Shown piece by piece: positions 17,470-17,830 of a DNA stretch of 17,830 nucleotides. Source of the stretch: Pseudomonadota bacterium (GTDB taxonomy: Bacteria > Pseudomonadota > Gammaproteobacteria > Burkholderiales > Rhodocyclaceae). Both the position numbers and the translations under genes were made by a program. The notes under the pieces were generated by a model. The model was not told the origin of the DNA. It was given only the letters and a program-made list of their open reading frames with translations, and did no database searches. The stretch lies in contig JAJZPJ010000010.1 in assembly GCA_021811225.1 (NCBI GenBank), forward strand, positions 1-17,830. Reading direction: 5' to 3'. Position 1 is the first letter of the stretch. Each line of letters begins with the position of its first letter.

Positions 17470-17830
17470 TTGAAGCAATTCTTGAAGAAATACGGCTATC
17501 GCTACCTGCTCGGCGTGGCCGTCTCCCTGGTCCTGCTGGGCCACGCGGCGAAGCTCTATCGGATCGGTCTGCTCGATCGTCTCGACGCGATCATCTACGA
17601 CACCAGACTCAGGTGGACCATGCCGGGCGGCGTCGATCGGCGCATCGCCATCGTCGACATCGACGAGAAATCGCTGGCAAAGCTCGGCCACTGGCCCTGG
17701 GGCCGGGACAAGCTCGCGGCCCTGGTGAACGAATTGTTCGATCACTATCACATCAGCGTGCTCGGCTTCGACGTGGTCTTCGCCGAACCCGACGACAGTT
17801 CCGGTCTCGCCAGCCTGGACGCGCTGGCCA
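17470..17830 (+). CDS. CHASE2-domain sensor protein, N-terminal part
   Basis: The frame runs open to the window end, giving about 120 residues. A short basic start (KQFLKKYGYR) is followed by one membrane segment (YLLGVAVSLVLLGHAA) and then the opening of a CHASE2 domain: LLDRLDAIIYDTRLRW, IAIVDIDEKSLAKLGHWPW and VLGFDVVFAEPDD. CHASE2 is an extracytoplasmic sensor found on adenylate cyclases, histidine kinases, GGDEF proteins and Ser/Thr kinases. The output domain lies beyond the window; the PP2C and FHA neighbours make a Ser/Thr kinase likely, with a cyclase the main alternative. No ATG fits. I propose TTG at 17470, 4 bases after GGAGG; GTG at 17452 and TTG at 17482 are alternatives. Confidence 0.8.
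   Translation, partial: MKQFLKKYGYRYLLGVAVSLVLLGHAAKLYRIGLLDRLDAIIYDTRLRWTMPGGVDRRIAIVDIDEKSLAKLGHWPWGRDKLAALVNELFDHYHISVLGFDVVFAEPDDSSGLASLDALA

Noticed and set aside
16573..17751. Minus-strand open frame of 392 codons opposite the phosphatase, FHA and CHASE2 genes
   Set aside because: It is antisense to three recognisable genes and has no motif of its own.

Overview
The window is G+C-rich bacterial chromosome, densely packed, with many translationally coupled genes. Gene content (aerobic phenylacetate-CoA genes, a liv-type ABC transporter, a crotonase/acyl-CoA ligase group, sucCD preceded by a DUF2889 gene, and a PP2C/FHA/CHASE2 signalling group) suggests a betaproteobacterium that degrades aromatic or alicyclic acids, perhaps of the Rhodocyclales. 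That placement is an inference from gene content, not from a phylogenetic marker. No rRNA, tRNA, CRISPR array, insertion sequence or prophage gene was seen, and no gap between genes exceeds 300 bases.

Layout. (1) 1-3553, plus strand: the end of an enoyl-CoA hydratase, then a TetR regulator, a second enoyl-CoA hydratase and an AMP-forming acyl-CoA ligase, overlapping or nearly so. This looks like a self-regulated catabolic unit for an unidentified carboxylic acid. (2) 3565-7794, minus strand: livH-livM-livG-livF followed one base later by an EamA-type exporter. No periplasmic binding protein is present. (3) 8057-12273, minus strand: paaI, a paaJ/pcaF thiolase, paaK and msrA in a tight run, then a 175-base gap with hairpins and a short repeated motif, then a separate 4-hydroxybenzoyl-CoA-thioesterase-like gene. 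(4) 12383-12991, plus strand: paaY, divergent from paaI. (5) 13065-15711, plus strand: a DUF2889 gene overlapping sucC, then sucD. (6) 15881 to the end, plus strand: a PP2C phosphatase, an FHA protein with a degenerate second FHA-like half, and the start of a CHASE2 sensor protein cut by the window edge.

How the parts fit. PaaK activates phenylacetate to its CoA thioester. The ring-opening steps (paaABCDE, paaG, paaZ) are encoded elsewhere. The PaaJ/PcaF thiolase releases acetyl-CoA and succinyl-CoA, and SucCD can convert succinyl-CoA to succinate with phosphorylation of a nucleoside diphosphate. PaaI, PaaY and the extra hot-dog protein can each be read as CoA-ester hydrolases that recover CoA from dead-end intermediates. 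The liv transporter may import an aromatic acid or a branched-chain amino acid; the sequence does not decide which.

I see no wholly new system. The points most worth a second look are the three CoA-ester hydrolases in one cluster, msrA coupled to paaK, the palindrome-rich region upstream of livH, DUF2889 coupled to sucC, and the PP2C/FHA/CHASE2 module with its degenerate FHA half.
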